Below, in pieces: positions 43,100-51,194 of a DNA stretch of 51,194 bases (position 1 is the first letter of the stretch; the number at the start of each line of letters is the position of its first letter). The DNA is from Candidatus Eiseniibacteriota bacterium. Lineage in GTDB: Bacteria > Eisenbacteria > RBG-16-71-46 > CAIMUX01. The translations under genes were made by a program, and so were the position numbers. The stretch lies in NCBI GenBank assembly GCA_016712505.1, contig JADJQY010000039.1, positions 1 to 51,194 of the forward strand, read 5' to 3'. The notes under the pieces were generated by a model. That model was not told the origin of the DNA and did no database searches. It worked only from the letters and a program-made list of their open reading frames with translations.

Positions 43100-45220
43100 C
43101 TAACGTGCGGGGCTGAGGGCGGAGCGGGCGGCTTCGGGGTCGAGGGAGCGGGTGGCGAGGAGGTTGGTGAGGAGGGGGTCGGGGAGGCAGGGCTCAAATT
43201 TGGAGAGCCTGGTGCGGGCGGCGGTGGGGGCGTGGGTTCGGGCGTCTTGGGCGGTGGGGCGGTGGTGCGCTTGGAGGTCGTGGAGGAGCTGGCGGAGGCG
43301 GGGTTCGCTCTTGCCGGCTTCTTCGCGGCAGGTGAGGGAGAGGTCGCGGGCGGTGACTTTTCCTCCGAGCTCGTGCTCGAGGAGCTGAGCGAGGAGGATG
43401 TTGGCTCGGCCGCCGGCGAAGCTCCACCAGGTGAGGCCGTCGGGGGTCTTTTGGAGGACGGGGGGCTCGGGGGCGTCGCGGAGGAATTGGTGGTCCTGGC
43501 GGGCTCGATCGAGGGCGGCGCGGGCCCTCGTGGAGGCGGCGGGGTCGTGGTCGTCGCGGAGGAGGACGCGGCGGATCGCTTGGCAGAGGTCGTAGCCGAG
43601 GTGGCGAGGGCTGCCGCTCCAACGGGCTGAGCCGGCGCTCTCCGTGGGGATGACGTGGCAGACGCCGCGGGTCCACTCGATGCCGGTGACCTGCCAAGGA
43701 CGACCGGCGAGGGTGAAGGTGGGCGGGCCGCGATCTTCACCGAGGGTCTGGAGGAAGGTGGCGTCGATGGTGCCGAGCTCGCGGGTGTCCCAAAGGGCGG
43801 TGATCAGGCGAGGGGTGTCGAAGACGGCGTAGAGCTCGCCGAAGTTGCGGCGGCCGTAGAGGCGCTCGCCGCGTGGGCCGAGCCAGAGCTTGCCGCCCTG
43901 GTCGGCGAGGATCTGGGCGTCGAGCATGTGGTTGAGGAGGGCGGCTCGATCCTCGGCGGTGAGATCGGTGAAGGCGGTGGCGCCGTCGAGCCAGGCCCAC
44001 CAGTCGCTGCGCGGGATCCCGCCGTGCTGGATCGCGAGGGCCATGATCTGATGGGCGAGGATGTGGCTGGCGGCGCGGTGGGGGCGGACTGGCTCGACGA
44101 AGCCGCGGCGGTAGAGGTCGAGGAGGGCGGCGGCTTGGACGGTGGCGCGATCGTCGAGGGCGAGGAAGGTGCAGTTGGCGATGGCTCCGGGGCGGCGGCC
44201 GGTGCGGCCCATGCGCTGGAGGAAGCTGGCGACGGTGGAGGGGGCGTCGATCTGGAGGACGTGGTCGAGGTCGCCGACGTCGATGCCGAGCTCGAGGGCG
44301 CTGGTGGCGACGATGACGCAGTCCTGGCCGTCCGCGAAGGCGCGCTCGGCGTCGCGGCGGGCGCTGGCGGCGAGGGAGCCGTGGATGACGTGGGCGTCGA
44401 CGCCGCGGGTGAGGAGCTCTTTGCCGAGCTCTTCGACGCGGCGGCGGGAGTCGACGAAGACGAGGCGCTTCTTGCCAGGATGGAGGCGCTGGATGATATG
44501 CGCGGCGTTGGCGAGGGTGCCGACGTGATCGAGGGTGAGGGCGACTTCGCTCGATCCGCGGGGAGGGGCGACGATCCGGGCAGACCGGGCAGAGGATCCC
44601 TGGATCCAGCGGAGGATCTCGTCCGGGTTGCCGACTGTGGCAGAGAGGCCGATCCGCTGGAGGTCGCGGCGGCAGAGGCGAGAGAGGCGCTCGAGGACAG
44701 CGGAGAGGTGGGCGCCGCGATCGTCGTCGGCGAAGGCGTGGATCTCGTCGATGATGACGGCTCGGAGGCCAGCGAAGAGGCGCTCGGCGGGGACACGAGC
44801 GCTCATCATCATGGCTTCGAGGGACTCGGGGGTGGTGAGGAGGATGTCGGCGGGGTCGCGGAGGAAGGGGGCGCGCGCGGCGGCGCTGACGTCGCCGTGC
44901 CACTTAAAGACGCGGCGGCCGATGAGGGCGGCGTAGCGGGCGACGCGCTCGTGCTGGTTGTTGAGGAGGGCGCGGATCGGTGAGAGGTAGAGGACCGAGA
45001 CGGGGCGCCAGTCGTGGGTGTCGATGGCCGAAAGGACAGGGAAGAAGGCGGCCTCGGTCTTGCCCCCAGCGGTGGGGGCGAGGACGACGCAATTGTCGCC
45101 GTCGAGGACAGCGTCGATGGTGAGGAGCTGGACGGGGCGGAGGTCGCGGAAGCCGAGGGTGCTCCAGATCTGGTACTGGAGGGCCGGCGAGAGGCGATCG
45201 AAGGCTGATGGGGCGGCCAC
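43100..45220 (-). CDS. brxHI: BrxHI: BREX type 2 Lhr-like DEAD/DEAH helicase
   Basis: 706 residues, intact. Q-motif-like LRPVQLLTIDAVL, Walker A APTAGGKTE (48-56), YLSPIRALLNNQ, TTPESLEAMM, DEIH (158-161), GLSATVGNP, then the second RecA domain with ATSALELGIDVGDLDHVLQI and FLQRMGRTGRR (motif VI). This Lhr-like helicase is one of the six genes of type 2 BREX. The start GTG at 45220 lies one base after the brxD stop. No clear zinc cluster is seen; the C-terminal 200 residues are typical Lhr-like extensions. Its role in defence is not settled; DNA unwinding is assumed from the family. Confidence 0.92.
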   Translation of the reverse strand: MAAPSAFDRLSPALQYQIWSTLGFRDLRPVQLLTIDAVLDGDNCVVLAPTAGGKTEAAFFPVLSAIDTHDWRPVSVLYLSPIRALLNNQHERVARYAALIGRRVFKWHGDVSAAARAPFLRDPADILLTTPESLEAMMMSARVPAERLFAGLRAVIIDEIHAFADDDRGAHLSAVLERLSRLCRRDLQRIGLSATVGNPDEILRWIQGSSARSARIVAPPRGSSEVALTLDHVGTLANAAHIIQRLHPGKKRLVFVDSRRRVEELGKELLTRGVDAHVIHGSLAASARRDAERAFADGQDCVIVATSALELGIDVGDLDHVLQIDAPSTVASFLQRMGRTGRRPGAIANCTFLALDDRATVQAAALLDLYRRGFVEPVRPHRAASHILAHQIMALAIQHGGIPRSDWWAWLDGATAFTDLTAEDRAALLNHMLDAQILADQGGKLWLGPRGERLYGRRNFGELYAVFDTPRLITALWDTRELGTIDATFLQTLGEDRGPPTFTLAGRPWQVTGIEWTRGVCHVIPTESAGSARWSGSPRHLGYDLCQAIRRVLLRDDHDPAASTRARAALDRARQDHQFLRDAPEPPVLQKTPDGLTWWSFAGGRANILLAQLLEHELGGKVTARDLSLTCREEAGKSEPRLRQLLHDLQAHHRPTAQDARTHAPTAARTRLSKFEPCLPDPLLTNLLATRSLDPEAARSALSPAR

Positions 45221-45221
45221 G

Positions 45222-46559
45222 TCAGGGATCCGGGAGGTCGAGGGCGATGTCGTCGACGCTGCGCTCGATGCCGGCGACGGCGCGCTCTTCGGCGTTCATG
45301 TCGGCGGCGTCGACGACGAGCTTGAAGTGGCGGTGAGGGTCGTAGTCGTCGAAGAGGTCGATCTTGTCGAGGAGGTCGAGGACGAGCTTGCGGAGGAAGA
45401 TCCGTGGGGCGATCCCGACCTTGCCGCCGAGTTTGCCGGTGATCCCGTCGGCGAGGGTGGTGAGCAGATCGTCGGTGACGAGGGCGTCGATCCGGGCGCG
45501 GGCGGCGGGCGATGAGGCGGGGAAGAGGGCGCGGATCCGGCGGCCTACGTCGAGGAGACGGGCGCGGTCGAAGGGGAGGAGGCGGATCTGCGGGGCGCGT
45601 GGGTTGTCGAAGCGAGGATCGCCGGAGAAGTCGACGTGGAGGCGCTGCTCGAGGGGCGGGAGGCGGCGGACGCCCTGGGGGCCGTCGAAGAAGAGGGGGG
45701 TGCCGGTGATGATGACGACCATGCCAGGGTAGTTGCCAGCGTCGAGGTCGTCGATGAGCTGACGGAGGGCGTTGAGGCTCTTCTCCCGGCTGTCGGCGCG
45801 GACTCGCTGGATGGTCTCCACCTCGTCGAGGACGAGGACGAGGCCGCGGCGGCCGGTCTGGCGGAGGACGGCGAGCAGGCCGCGGAAGAAGCCGCTGGCG
45901 CCGAAGTGGTCGAGGTCGCCCTTGATCCCGGCGGCGCGCTTGATGTCAGCGCCGACGTTGGGCTGTCCCATGAGCCAGGAGAGCAGACCCTCGGCGATGG
46001 CGTGGTCGCCGGCGAGGCGCGCGTCGTGGATCGCTCGGAGGGCGGCGGCGAACTGAGGGTGGGTGGCGCTGACGTCCGCGAGGCGCTTCTCGAGGAGGGC
46101 GCCGACGGCCAAGGCGACGCCTTCAGGGGCGCTCTGGTCGAGACCTTCGGTCTCCATGGCCTCCTCTTCGAGGTCGAAGAACCAGCGATCAATGAGGGAA
46201 CGAAAGGCCCCCTCTCCCCACTCGCGGGTCTGGAGCGACTCCAAGGCGCGGCGGTAGAGGGTCTCCATGCGGGAGAGCGGGGTCTCGGTTTCAGAGATCT
46301 GGACGAGGGCGGTGGCGAAGTCAGCCTCGCGGGCGCGGTGCTCGAGCCAACGGGCGAAGAAGGTCTTGCCGGTGCCGTACTCGCCGCGGATCGCCTTAAA
46401 CGCGCCTCGGCCCGCTGCCGCCGCGTCGAGGTCGAGATCGACTCCGATCACGTAGCGGTCGATGCCGACGGCGAAGAGCTCGAGGCCGCGGCGTGGGACA
46501 GTGCCGCGACGAAGAGCGTCGATGACCTCGCGGCGCTTGAGGATGTGTGGCTCGGCCAT
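45222..46559 (-). CDS. brxD: BrxD: BREX ATP-binding protein
   Basis: 445 residues from ATG 46559 (MAEPHILKRREVIDALRRGT). Walker A GEYGTGKT at 59-66; Walker B LVLVLDEVETIQR near 235; VVIITGTPLFFDGPQGV (sensor 1) follows. The form is that of the BrxD/DUF2791 P-loop family, a small ATPase that goes with BrxHI. The two are one operon (1-bp gap). With pglW, X, Y and Z this completes the type 2 BREX gene set. Upstream is a 200-bp divergent gap toward the small Asn-rich gene, which must hold the brxD promoter. Confidence 0.92.
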   Translation of the reverse strand: MAEPHILKRREVIDALRRGTVPRRGLELFAVGIDRYVIGVDLDLDAAAAGRGAFKAIRGEYGTGKTFFARWLEHRAREADFATALVQISETETPLSRMETLYRRALESLQTREWGEGAFRSLIDRWFFDLEEEAMETEGLDQSAPEGVALAVGALLEKRLADVSATHPQFAAALRAIHDARLAGDHAIAEGLLSWLMGQPNVGADIKRAAGIKGDLDHFGASGFFRGLLAVLRQTGRRGLVLVLDEVETIQRVRADSREKSLNALRQLIDDLDAGNYPGMVVIITGTPLFFDGPQGVRRLPPLEQRLHVDFSGDPRFDNPRAPQIRLLPFDRARLLDVGRRIRALFPASSPAARARIDALVTDDLLTTLADGITGKLGGKVGIAPRIFLRKLVLDLLDKIDLFDDYDPHRHFKLVVDAADMNAEERAVAGIERSVDDIALDLPDP

Positions 46560-46762
46560 GGGCAAGCCGGATGGTAGACCGGTTGATAGGTGCGTGGATG
46601 GCGCGGGCGAAGAAGATCGCGAGAGAGAGGCGTTGTGCGCGCAGAAGGGGGCGGGAGGCCGCTCCTGGGGGAATCGGATCGGCCGTGAGCCGCTTGGGTG
46701 CTCCTTCGGCACTTAGCTACGACGCCGCATGGAGCGGCGTCGGAAAACGGCAGGAAGACACG

Positions 46763-46909
46763 ATGGCCACTGACCAGAAACGCACCCCGAACGATCAGCG
46801 TTCGGACGTCAAGAACCCGAACAATTCGGAGCACAAGCAGGATCGCGATAACCGCGCGAACCAGCAGAACCCCAACAATCCCGCCCACCCGGCGGCGCGA
46901 AAACGCTAA
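46763..46909 (+). CDS. Small Asn/Asp/Arg-rich disordered protein
   Basis: 48 residues; AGGAAG lies 6 nt before ATG 46763. Entirely hydrophilic (KNPNNSEHKQDRDNRANQQN, then PNNPAHPAARKR), without hydrophobic core or Cys, so probably disordered. The good ribosome site and distinct composition argue for a real gene. It resembles small stress or spore-type hydrophilic proteins only in composition. Divergent from brxD. Confidence 0.6.
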   Translation: MATDQKRTPNDQRSDVKNPNNSEHKQDRDNRANQQNPNNPAHPAARKR

Positions 46910-47024
46910 CCCTGGGGCGCGCCTCGCGCGAGCCCACTCGCCGGCGCTCCGTGAGGGGCGTCGGCTCCTCTGCTGTGCGGGCGCCTTGGCCGCTCATCGT
47001 CGGCTATACCAGCGCAGGCGCCGT

Positions 47025-48135
47025 CTATTCCTCCTGGGAATCGGTCCCGCGGGGCCCCGATTTCGGCTTCTGTGCGGCTTCGCGCCTGGCCGCGACCTCA
47101 GCCTCGGCCTCGGCCATCACTTCGCGAGCGCGCGCCGTCCAGCGCGCCGTGACGCCGCGAGACGGGCGCCCGAGCAGGCCCTCGATCCGGCTCCCGAGCC
47201 CCTTCACAAATCCGAGCAACTTCGAGGGCGCCAGCCCCGCTCGCTCCTCACCCAGCTCGCCGAGCACTTCGCGCAGGGACGGTCGCTCGCTCGCCGAGAA
47301 GCTCATGCCGCGGCGCAGCACCTTGGCGATCCCTCGCGGGAGGGCGCCGGCGCGGTCGAAGTCCGCTTGGTTGGCGAGCAGCCACGTGCCCGCCTCAGGG
47401 TCGAAGGGCAAGGCCTCCGTCAGGCTCTCCCAGAGCGCGACCGAGAAGGCGAATACGTCGCTCTGCGCGTTCGCGTGGCCTCTGCGGGCCTCCGGCGCCA
47501 TGTACGCGAGCGTCCCGTTCGTGACCCCATACTCGGTCGCGCGCGCCTGCGCTTCGCCTGCCCGTGGCAGCTCCCGCGCGAGCCCGAAGTCGACCATGCG
47601 CGCGGTCTCCCGGTCGATCACGATGTTCGCCGGCTTCACGTCGCGGTGGAGGATCCCGCGCTCGTGGGCGGCCGCGAGGCCCTCGCCCGCCGCTAGGTAC
47701 GCGTCCACGATCTCCCCCTCCGATGGGCGATTTGTCGCGACCCACGACCGGATATGCGGTCCATCGATGTAATTCATCACCAAGAAGAGGCAGGGGGCGC
47801 GGCGCTGCCCGAGGTCAGCTCCGCGCAGCCCATGTCGTGTACTGCGACGATATTCGGGTGCTCCAGCCGCGCGAGGATCCTCGCCTCCCGCTGGACTTCA
47901 TCGATCAACGCCGGCTCGAAGCTCGGGTAGAGGCTTCAGCGCGACCGGCCGATCTAAGCGTACGTCGCGCGCCCGAACGACCAGCCCCCGCGCTCCTCGC
48001 CCCCTCGCGCTCTAGCTCGTAGCGGTTCTCGAGGAGCACCGGCGCGCCGAAGCCTGTCTTCGCCGCGAAGAGCCGTGGCCCCAGCAGGTCCTCAAGCTCG
48101 CCGGGAGAGACTGGGGCGCCATAGGGCCCGAGCAT
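47025..48135 (-). pseudogene. Ser/Thr protein kinase, frame-broken at the N-terminal third
   Basis: Starts MLGPYGAPVSPGELEDLLGP. The N-lobe (VLLENRYELEREGAR, VALKLYPSFEPALIDEVQRE, LEHPNIVAVHDMG) changes frame two or three times between 47.78 and 48.0 kb. The C-lobe is open: HERGILHRDVKPANIVID, MVDFGLARE, GTLAYMAPEARRGHANAQSD, LWESLTEALPFDPEA, then a helical, charged tail with no transmembrane segment. It starts 36 bp after the ECF sigma gene. Its opening (GELEDLLGPxL...GAPxLLxNR) matches that of the kinase at 50682, so the two are paralogues. Confidence 0.8.
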
Positions 48136-48171
48136 ACGCGCACGCGGCGGGGCGGTCGCTGCTTTTTTCGG

Positions 48172-48699
48172 TTAGCCGGAGCGGGCAGGCGTCGGCGATC
48201 CCGAGATGGGATGAGTTGGCGAGCAGGATCTGGGCCGCTCGCGCGCCTCCTTGATCCGCCGCTTGGCTGTGGCCGGCGAGAGCTCCATCGTTTGGGCGAC
48301 CTCTTCGTTGGTCATGCCCTCACCGTAGTGGAGCTCGAAGGCGATCTGTTGCTCCGCAGTCAGCGAACGGAGGGCGTTCATCAGCTTGTCGCGGCGATCG
48401 AAACGGACGCTCAGGGTGGTCTGGGGGCCCATGACGCTGTGGATCTTCGAGTCGAACTCGGCGGTCGCGCTCCGCTTGCCGTCGATGTACTTGAGCACCT
48501 TAAACCGCGCTGATCCCCAGAGGTAGGCGCGGGGGTTGTCGAGCACCTTCTCGCGGTGCTTCTTGACGAACTCCATGAGGGTGTCCTGGACGAGCTCGTA
48601 GCAGTCGGGCTCGGGGACCTTGGCGCGGAAGAAGCGCTTCAGCTTGGGCCAGTTGTCTTGGATCAAGGGATCGATGGCGGCGTTGCTCTGTGGTTGCAT
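48172..48699 (-). CDS. ECF-type RNA polymerase sigma factor
   Basis: 175 residues; AGGAG lies 8 nt before ATG 48699. Region 2 spans about 20-85 (LKRFFRAKVPEPDCYELVQD, FVKKHREKVLDNPRAYLWGS); region 4 is LRSLTAEQQIAFELHYGEGM, TNEEVAQTMELSPATAKRRI. The C-terminal 20 residues (Pro/Ser-rich) may come from a frame change; the alternative frame reads ILLANSSHLGIADA. Placed between two related kinases on the same strand, it probably works with them: kinase-linked ECF sigma factors are common in myxobacteria and related phyla. Confidence 0.85.
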   Translation of the reverse strand: MQPQSNAAIDPLIQDNWPKLKRFFRAKVPEPDCYELVQDTLMEFVKKHREKVLDNPRAYLWGSARFKVLKYIDGKRSATAEFDSKIHSVMGPQTTLSVRFDRRDKLMNALRSLTAEQQIAFELHYGEGMTNEEVAQTMELSPATAKRRIKEARERPRSCSPTHPISGSPTPARSG

Positions 48700-48776
48700 G
48701 GTGGCGGCTCCTGAGGCTGAAGTGCTCGGCGGTTTCTCGATCGGCTCAGATGGTCGCAGAAATTGTGGAGGGCGCG

Positions 48777-50682
48777 CTATCGCGCCCTGGTAGCGACGAG
48801 TGGGGCGCGGGGGTAGCTGCCGGCGGCGCCGATCGCCGGATCTCGGCCAGTGAGCGCCCAGATCGGCGCTTGGACCTCCGGCGAGGGGCGGAGGAACCAT
48901 TGCCCTTTGCTGTTGACGGCGCCGGTCGCTGGGTAGGCGATCGAGCCGTCGCGGGCGCGGATCTGGCCGCTGAGCTCGCAACCGTCGACGACGAGGTCGA
49001 GGTCTTGGGCGGCGCTGCCCTGCCAGACCTGCCATGGGCCTGCGAGGTGGCGCGCGTGCTCGCGGCACTTGTCGCTGGCCACCTCGCTCTCTGCTGCGCC
49101 GCTGTAGATCGCGGCCAGGAGATCCGTGCGCCGATCGGCGGAGGAGCGTCGAGATCGGGCGCACTACAGCCGTCGGCGCCGAGCTGGCCGCCGGTGGCGC
49201 AGATCTCCGAGACGCAGCGCGCCTGCGCGCGCGCTCCCATGCAGAGGATCCGGCACTGCGACGGGCACGGGCTGTGCGCGAGCTCGGCGTCGACGGGGCC
49301 GACGGTGGCGCCGCGCGCGGCCCGGACGATCCCGGTCATCGACGGACGATCGGAGGTCTCGAAGAAGATCCAGTCGCCGACGAGCTCGTCGCCGCGGGGG
49401 TGACGGTGAACACGTGCCGCTTGGGGCTGCTGTCGCCCCAGAGCCTGAACTCGCCCGCGAGCCAGAGTCCACCGTCCGCGGCGCGTGACCTCCATGGCGC
49501 TGTCAGCGACCAGGGGCCGGGCGTAGCGGCGGTTGCCGGAGTCGCCGACGCGCGTAAGCGTCGCCGAGAGCGCGCAGGTTGCGTCCACGGAGAGGTCGAG
49601 GCGGTAGAAGCCTTCGACGCCGATCCAGTAGCTGTCGTCGGCCCAGAGGACCTGTGAGGTGAGGCGCCAGCGGCCAGTGAAGCGCTCGCCGTCGCAACGG
49701 GGGGCGGGCGGCGCAGGTGCAGGGAGAGGCGCGTGCGGGGCTCGTGCGCGAGTGCGGCGGGCTCGATCGCGTCGTCGCGGATCTGTGCGGGGGCCTCACG
49801 TGGATGCTCTTCCGCGCCCTCGCCAGAGAAGGCGAACGCCAGCCCGGCGAACGCGGTCGCCGTGGCGCCGGCCCCGAGTAAGAGAGGGAGGGGGCTCCTT
49901 CTGAGGCGCGTCTGGTGGCGCGCGCGGAGCTCGTCGAGGAGCTCTTCTGGATCGAAGGGGAGCTCGCCCGTGAGGCACTCCCAGAGCGAGACCGCGAACG
50001 AAAATAGATCGCGGGACTTCGGTGCGGCCACGCCCGCCTCCGGGGCCATGTAGGCGAGGGTCCCCTTGGTCAGGCCGTACTGGGTCGTCCGCTGGGCGTC
50101 TCCGTGTCGCGCGTGAGCTCGCGTGCGAGCCCGAAGTCGACGATCCGCGCGGCCTTGTTCTTGGGATCGAGGACGATGTTCGCCGGCTTGACGTCGCGGT
50201 GGAGGATCCGCGCTCGTGGGCGGCTGCGAGGCCCTCACCCGCCGCCAGGAAGGCGTCGATGATCGCGCGCCCGCGTGCGGGCTCGTTGGCGATCCAGGCC
50301 CGCACATGGGGTCCGTCGACGTATTTCCATGACGAGAAAGAGGCAGGGAGCGGTCGACCGGCGAGATCGAGCTCCGTGAAGTCGACGTCGAGGAAGCCGC
50401 GACGATGTTGTCGTGTCGGAGCTGAGCGAGTGGTCCTCGCCTCGGCCTGGGCTTCGGCGATCAAGGTCTGCTCCGGGTAAGGATAGAGCTTGAGCGCGAC
50501 GCTGCGAGCGAGGCGGAGGTCGTGCGCCTTCACGACCGGCTGCGCGCTCCCCCCTGCCGCGGATCCTCGAGCCGGAAGCGGTTCGCGAGCAGCGGCGGTG
50601 CGCCGACCCCAAGCGCGACGCCGACGAGGTGCGGTCCGAGGAGGTTCTCGAGCTCGACGAGGGAATTGTCGGTGGTCGGCAT
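48777..50682 (-). pseudogene. Transmembrane Ser/Thr kinase with extracytoplasmic C-terminal region, frame-broken
   Basis: Starts MPTTDNSLVELENLLGPHLV. Joined frames give SVALKLYPYPEQTLIAEAQA, YVDGPHVRAWI, FLAAGEGLAAAHERG, a broken HRD/DFG region near 50.2 kb, LTKGTLAYMAPEAG and LWECLTGELPFDPEEL, then one transmembrane segment (LPLLLGAGATATAFAGLAFA). The C-terminal 300 residues are beta-rich modules (VLWADDSYWIGVEGFYRLDL; FRLWGDSSPKRHVFTVT; WQVWQGSAAQDLDLVVDGCE) and a Cys-rich stretch (CPSQCRILCMG, CVSEICATGG). At least six frame changes interrupt it. A membrane sensor kinase upstream of an ECF sigma gene on the same strand. Confidence 0.7.
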
Positions 50683-51194
50683 CGGCTACCGTGAGGGTAT
50701 CCGAGAAGGCGTGAGCTCGCTCGATTTTGCTCGATCTTCTACGGCTATGGTGGATCCACCATGCTGCGCTGTGGCGCTAGTAGGGCTACACCGGTGTCGA
50801 CGCTGGGGCCCATTCGCTCGCTCTGCCCGTCGACGGCGAACCGCGTGGCGAGGCCAGCCCCCGTTAGCGAGGCGCCGACCTCCCCATGGAGGGCCGTCGC
50901 AGAGAGGTGTGTCAGGTCGCTCTATTTCCGTGCTCGCGGGTCACGGTCGAAGCGGGGTCTGGTCGGGGGCTGGGAGGTGTGGGGTATCGAGGTGCAAGAG
51001 CAGGATCGCCGAGTTCATGATTGACGCGTCGATCGCGGTCTGTGCTCGCTGGTCGGCGAGGACGAGACGTCGGCGGAATTGGTCGGATCTTGACCCGCGT
51101 TGATGAATCGTGCTCGCGGCTGGTGGTGATCAGGGCCTCGCGAGGACGTCGATGTCGACGGGGCAGATGACTATACCCCCCCGCGGCGGTGCGC
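50683..51194. other. About 510 bp at the window end without a supported gene
   Basis: It lies upstream of the last kinase on the minus strand. The first 60 bases contain short AT-rich stretches (CGATTTTGCTCGATCTTC) that may belong to the kinase promoter. The remainder holds no frame that I can support on either strand. Confidence 0.4.
50747..50762. promoter_or_regulatory. Perfect 16-bp palindrome ATGGTGGATCCACCAT
   Basis: It lies 65 bp upstream of the kinase start at 50682, beside an AT-rich stretch, where an operator would be expected. No other copy was noticed in the window. Confidence 0.4.

Noticed and set aside
43655..44983. 442-codon plus-strand frame rich in Glu, Val and Gly
   Set aside because: Antisense to brxHI, whose helicase motifs are complete; no start context.
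50761..51194. Possible gene at the right end
   Set aside because: Several short frames are open but none has protein-like composition, a ribosome site or a motif.

Overview
The window comes from a very GC-rich genome with the style of a myxobacterium of the Polyangia, perhaps Nannocystaceae. This is inferred from several Hanks-type Ser/Thr kinases, an ECF sigma factor/kinase operon, an FG-GAP lipoprotein with a Thr/Ser/Glu-rich linker, and small lipoproteins. No rRNA, tRNA or CRISPR array was recognised.

Layout. 0-5.7 kb: end of an unknown operon, a fragmented SF1 helicase coupled to a small winged-helix protein, and a fragmented FG-GAP lipoprotein. 5.7-9.5 kb: a structured two-copy repeat, then two tandem tyrosine recombinases and an excisionase-like HTH protein. 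9.5-16.6 kb: a coiled-coil protein plus small membrane protein behind a perfect dyad, an orphan PD-(D/E)XK nuclease, a Ser/Thr kinase and small unknown genes. 16.7-46.6 kb: a BREX type 2 (Pgl) phage-defence locus carrying all six core genes: pglW, pglX, pglZ, pglY, brxHI, brxD. 46.7-51.2 kb: a small Asn-rich protein, then kinase / ECF sigma / kinase genes on the minus strand.

The main result is structural. Two nearly identical ISL3-family insertion sequences lie in opposite orientation at 28611-30025 and 41632-43043. The first interrupts the 3' end of pglX. The missing pglX end (about 135 codons) lies 11.6 kb away on the other strand, against the second IS. The 8-bp target duplication ATCTTTTT is split between the two copies, and joining the pglX pieces across it restores one uninterrupted frame. 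The 11.6-kb segment between the ISs (pglX tail, pglY, pglZ and four more genes) has therefore been inverted. Before inversion pglW, pglX, pglY and pglZ were collinear and convergent with brxD-brxHI. Now pglY and pglZ lie downstream of brxD-brxHI on the same strand, and PglX lacks its C-terminus.

Two further modules sit inside the locus. One is a minus-strand operon between pglW and pglX: a DUF262 protein, an AAA ATPase, and a 331-aa protein of unknown family with a His-rich C-terminal motif. The other is a four-gene operon next to pglZ, visibly less GC-rich: a trypsin-like protease without a signal peptide, a secreted probable outer-membrane protein, and two lipoproteins. Both are candidates for undescribed BREX-associated functions.

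Many genes outside the BREX core, and both transposases, carry frame breaks. Comparing the two IS copies shows five indels and about one substitution in 1.4 kb, so some breaks may be assembly errors rather than decay. Products of broken genes are read by joining frames.
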